Shown here one piece after another: positions 62,215 to 64,000 of a stretch of 64,000 nucleotides of DNA; within the stretch, counting starts at the first letter, position 1; each line of letters starts with the position of its first letter. The stretch comes from DATARH01 sp963778385 (GTDB taxonomy: Bacteria; Pseudomonadota; Alphaproteobacteria; ATCC43930; CGMCC-115725): assembly GCA_963778385.1 (NCBI GenBank), contig CAVZUA010000021.1:25290-89289 (forward strand), given 5' to 3'. Both the position numbers and the translations under genes were made by a program. The notes under the pieces were generated by a model, which saw only the letters and a program-made list of their open reading frames with translations, searched no databases and was not told the origin of the DNA.

Positions 62215-62540
62215 TGGCGAAGTTTTTACCGCTCGTCCGTTTCGGCCGCGCGCCAAGCCGAGCCTCGTCGAGGCGACGGTGCGAGCGGAGAACGCCGCCG
62301 CGGCAGCCTCGAGGCGCGATGGACACGTCGCGCGCTCTACCGCGTCGATCCGCTTTTTGCGGAGCGGCTCGACGAGCAGCGCCAGCTGCTGAGCGATGCG
62401 TTCGGCTCCGGGATCGACCGCGATATCAGGTTGCATGGCGAGGCGATGGTGCGCGGCTGGCACGAGGCGATCGCTAGGATGAACTCAGCCAGGAATGGCG
62501 ATGCGGAACCGGATGACGCCTACCTGTTGGCGAGGAAATT
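62215..62540 (+). pseudogene. Unknown island protein, remnant
   Basis: A start-less frame reads RALYRVDPLFAERLDEQRQL, LSDAFGSGIDRDIRLHGEAM and VRGWHEAIARM, a helical protein part of a kind seen after primase genes in islands. In a neighbouring frame just upstream, PSLVEATVRAENAAAAA would fit as its N-terminal part, implying a frameshift near 62320. It converges with, and overlaps, the leftward HTH gene. Confidence 0.35.
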
Positions 62541-62779
62541 ACTCGTTGCCGAGGCTCGTCGATTGCTATGGCGAGGGCACCGACGACGGAGCTTTGCTGG
62601 TGCATGTGGTCTGCGAGGGCGACGCAAAGAGAGCGCGGAATCATCACTTCGCCGGACATCCAGCGCCGGGAGGTTTTAGGGTTGATGCCAAACTGGCGCC
62701 GCAGCTCGGCGCTATCTCGCCCCCCAGCGCCTCGCTGCAGCCGCTGCAGCAGCGCCAGATCGTCGGGCAGCGATCTCAT
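62474..62779 (-). CDS. HTH-containing island protein
   Basis: A 101-residue frame starting ATG 62779, which overlaps the stop of the upstream membrane gene (ATGA). LRRQFGINPKTSRRWMSGEV near residue 26 is a likely helix-turn-helix, followed by IPRSLCVALADHMHQQSSVV. The last third (RQRVISSPTGRRHPVPHRHS) looks unlike a protein end and may follow a frameshift. It ends the leftward train of small genes. Confidence 0.5.
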   Translation of the reverse strand: MRSLPDDLALLQRLQRGAGGRDSAELRRQFGINPKTSRRWMSGEVMIPRSLCVALADHMHQQSSVVGALAIAIDEPRQRVISSPTGRRHPVPHRHSWLSSS

Positions 62780-62986
62780 AGCGTGCTCGGCGCGATCAGC
62801 CTGGCGAGCGCAAATCCCGCCGCCAAGAGAGCAGCCCCTGCGGTCAGGCCGCTGACCCCGGCCACGATCGGCGTGTAGCGCATCTCTTGGCGCAAGCGGT
62901 CATGCTGCGCGAGCATCAGATCGATGTCACAGTTTCTCGCGGGGGTCGATCTGGTCAAAAACTGGTCGGTCCTTGTCGTTCCTCAT
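62776..62986 (-). pseudogene. Small membrane protein, frameshifted
   Basis: From ATG 62986 the frame reads MRNDKDRPVFDQIDPRE and then KL and a stop; one base out, NCDIDLMLAQHDRLRQEMRY and TPIVAGVSGLTAGAALLAAG with a final hydrophobic helix continue to TGA 62778. The shift falls in GAGAAACTG near 62940, a run of three A. The intact product would be a roughly 70-residue single- or double-pass membrane protein. The start is two bases after the stop of the next gene upstream. Confidence 0.5.
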
Positions 62987-62987
62987 G

Positions 62988-63218
62988 TTAGGCGGCTTTC
63001 TTAAGCGCTTGCTTCAAACGCTCCGCGCTGCGACCAGCTCGGTGATGCGGGAGATCAGCACCGCGTCGATGCGCTCGCCCAGGTCGGCCGGCGGCTGGCG
63101 CTCGCCGGAGACCCAGTATCGCACGGTGCGATCGTTAGTGCATCGCCCGGCCCAGCTCGCGCTGCCAGCGCGGCCCGAAGAGGGCCTCGCCGACATTGCG
63201 CAGATCGTCAATGGTCAT
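62988..63218 (-). pseudogene. Small HTH protein, frameshifted
   Basis: ATG 63218 begins MTIDDLRNVGEALFGPRWQR and ELGRAMH, then a stop; one base out, NDRTVRYWVSGERQPPADLG and ERIDAVLISRITELVAARSV continue, ending with LKQALKKAA at TAA 62988. A 75-residue regulator with an HTH (DRTVRYWVSGERQPP) typical of phage islands results. The shift is near 63140. Confidence 0.5.
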
Positions 63219-63428
63219 TGGTTCGGCACCTTCTATGCACGAACAGTTGACGAACACCGCCAGGGTCATGGCGAAGTTGGCCCCAACCATCCAGGTGAGG
63301 AGGGTGAGCCCGGTCTCGATACCGGCGAGCCGGTTTCGTAGCCTGCCCGCTCCTCGGCTGCTTTGTCCGCTTTTCGGGCGATGCGCCCGCTAAGCAGGGC
63401 GTCGCGCTGCACGCCTAGTCGTAGCCAT
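63219..63428 (-). pseudogene. Small coiled-coil/membrane protein remnant
   Basis: ATG 63428 overlaps the stop of the gene upstream (TGATG). In-frame it gives only MATTRRAARRPA and a stop, but other frames give ALLSGRIARKADKAAEERAG and then RLAGIETGLTLLTWMVGANF with AMTLAVFV, a charged helix followed by a membrane helix. Two frameshifts would be needed. The boundary is uncertain. Confidence 0.35.
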
Positions 63429-63665
63429 CACTGGCCCTCCTTTGCCCGTTCCAGCGCCCGTAGTCGCTGTTCTAGCTCCAGGTCGCTGCCGATCAGGGAC
63501 AGTTGCTGCCCCTCGCTGTCGATCGAGGCGGTCCTCGATCCGGCGCAGAATGTGGACGACGATGTTGTGCTGCTTTTGCCAGTTGCCTTCCAGCTCGCGC
63601 ATCTCGTCGCGCAAGCCGACCACCAGTTCGCCCAGCAGATCGAGGGGGATTTTTGCTTTTGCCAT
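63428..63665 (-). pseudogene. Small coiled-coil protein, frameshifted
   Basis: From ATG 63665: MAKAKIPLDLLGELVVGLRD, EMRELEGNWQKQHNIVVHIL and RRIED; one base out, ASIDSEGQQLSLIGSDLELE and QRLRALERAKEGQ end at TGA 63428. The product would be about 80 residues, helical and charged. An ATG at 63693 in another frame is a competing start. It is the first gene of the leftward train. Confidence 0.45.
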
Positions 63666-63698
63666 CGTCACGCAAGGAAAGCCCGGCGCTCATGTCGG

Positions 63699-63777
63699 GT
63701 GTCCTCAAAACGGAGACTGCGACAGAGGATGTCAAGGGGTTGACAACCGGCTATGGTGTCTCCGTTTCTAGGACGTC
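63699..63777. promoter_or_regulatory. Operator-like pair upstream of the leftward island genes
   Basis: GTGTCCTCAAAACGGAGAC (63699-63717) and, inverted, GTCTCCGTTTCTAGGACGTC (63758-63777) match at 16 of 20 positions; each is itself an imperfect palindrome GTSTCC-N7-GGASAC. Between them are two back-to-back TTGACA boxes (63735-63730 leftward, 63740-63745 rightward), without convincing -10 boxes. It resembles a phage-type control region. Confidence 0.4.
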
Positions 63778-64000
63778 GAGGGCGCTGGAGTCGACAAGGA
63801 AAGAGGACCAGACGATAAAGCCTCGCGAGCGGGGCTAGGTGGCTTGGGGGAGCCAGTGACGGGATGTCGCTGACACTGGCAGCGTACAGCTGGCGGATGA
63901 ATTATTCGATTCGTGATGAGTTTAATCTGGCTCAAAATGGCTTCACCAAGTGACGGCCAGGGTGTCATTTTATCGTTTGGTGACGACCGGGACGTTACCG
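63778..64000. other. Right end of window, no recognised gene
   Basis: An overlapping leftward frame of 66 residues has no family or start signal. AT content rises near 63895-63925 (GATGAATTATTCGATTCGTG). The island continues past the window. Confidence 0.4.

Noticed and set aside
62121..62477. Rightward frame of 118 codons over the end of the iteron cluster
   Set aside because: It begins inside the AT-rich iteron region, is Arg/Pro-rich and competes with a better helical frame; not called.

Overview
The window is high-GC bacterial DNA with dense genes, short Shine-Dalgarno-led starts and frequent ATGA overlaps. The gene set suggests an Alphaproteobacterium, probably a soil or rhizosphere heterotroph: an L36 that keeps only one cysteine, a GlcDEF glycolate oxidase, a YbbA/YbbP-type exporter divergent from an arylesterase, a Bax-inhibitor protein, DUF1501/DUF1800 partners and many catabolic enzymes and carriers. 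Genus cannot be fixed from the sequence.

Left part (1-10.65 kb): a catabolic neighbourhood with an HpcH/HpaI aldolase (cut by the window edge), an alpha/beta hydrolase, two luciferase-like monooxygenases, an ACMSD-type amidohydrolase overlapping a Gfo/Idh/MocA oxidoreductase, an enolase-superfamily enzyme, a type II haloacid dehalogenase and a class I aminotransferase. At 10.65-12.75 kb lies a scar of broken genes: a VapC lacking its N-terminus, an integrase lacking its N-terminus, a HAD phosphatase lacking its C-terminus and a frameshifted GNAT.

Middle part (13-56.5 kb): an MFS carrier, an M28-like protein, an OFA-type MFS carrier followed by a second ACMSD-type amidohydrolase, RidA, a second integrase remnant, rpmJ, glcD/glcE/glcF with an opposing GFA gene, a TVP38-glycosyltransferase pair, a Rieske oxygenase followed by three tandem paralogous MFS carriers, a BI-1 protein, an FtsX-type ABC exporter divergent from an arylesterase-FIST pair, thpR, an EVE protein, a DUF559 nuclease bracketed by inverted repeats, acs and ppa convergent, a cupin/transglutaminase/desaturase/ParA/M3-peptidase group, a DUF1501-DUF1800 pair, a Stf0 sulfotransferase, a CitE-like lyase and a GlcF-like iron-sulfur protein.

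Right part (56.5-64 kb): an MHS transporter breaks off at 56,528 and a decayed phage- or satellite-like island begins: integrase C-terminus, excisionase, adenine methyltransferase, primase-helicase, a cluster of seven TATCGTCCCT iterons, and a leftward train of small HTH and membrane genes with an operator-like pair upstream. Almost every recognisable gene here carries one or more single-base frameshifts, so the island is either dead or poorly assembled.

Gene borders throughout hold several families of short palindromic or paired inverted repeats. Three cases stand out: a DUF559 nuclease whose ribosome-binding site and stop codon lie inside flanking inverted repeats; an approximately 100-bp inverted-repeat element that appears to have split the arylesterase signal peptide and supplied a new start; and a 78-bp element with terminal inverted repeats present twice in opposite orientation.
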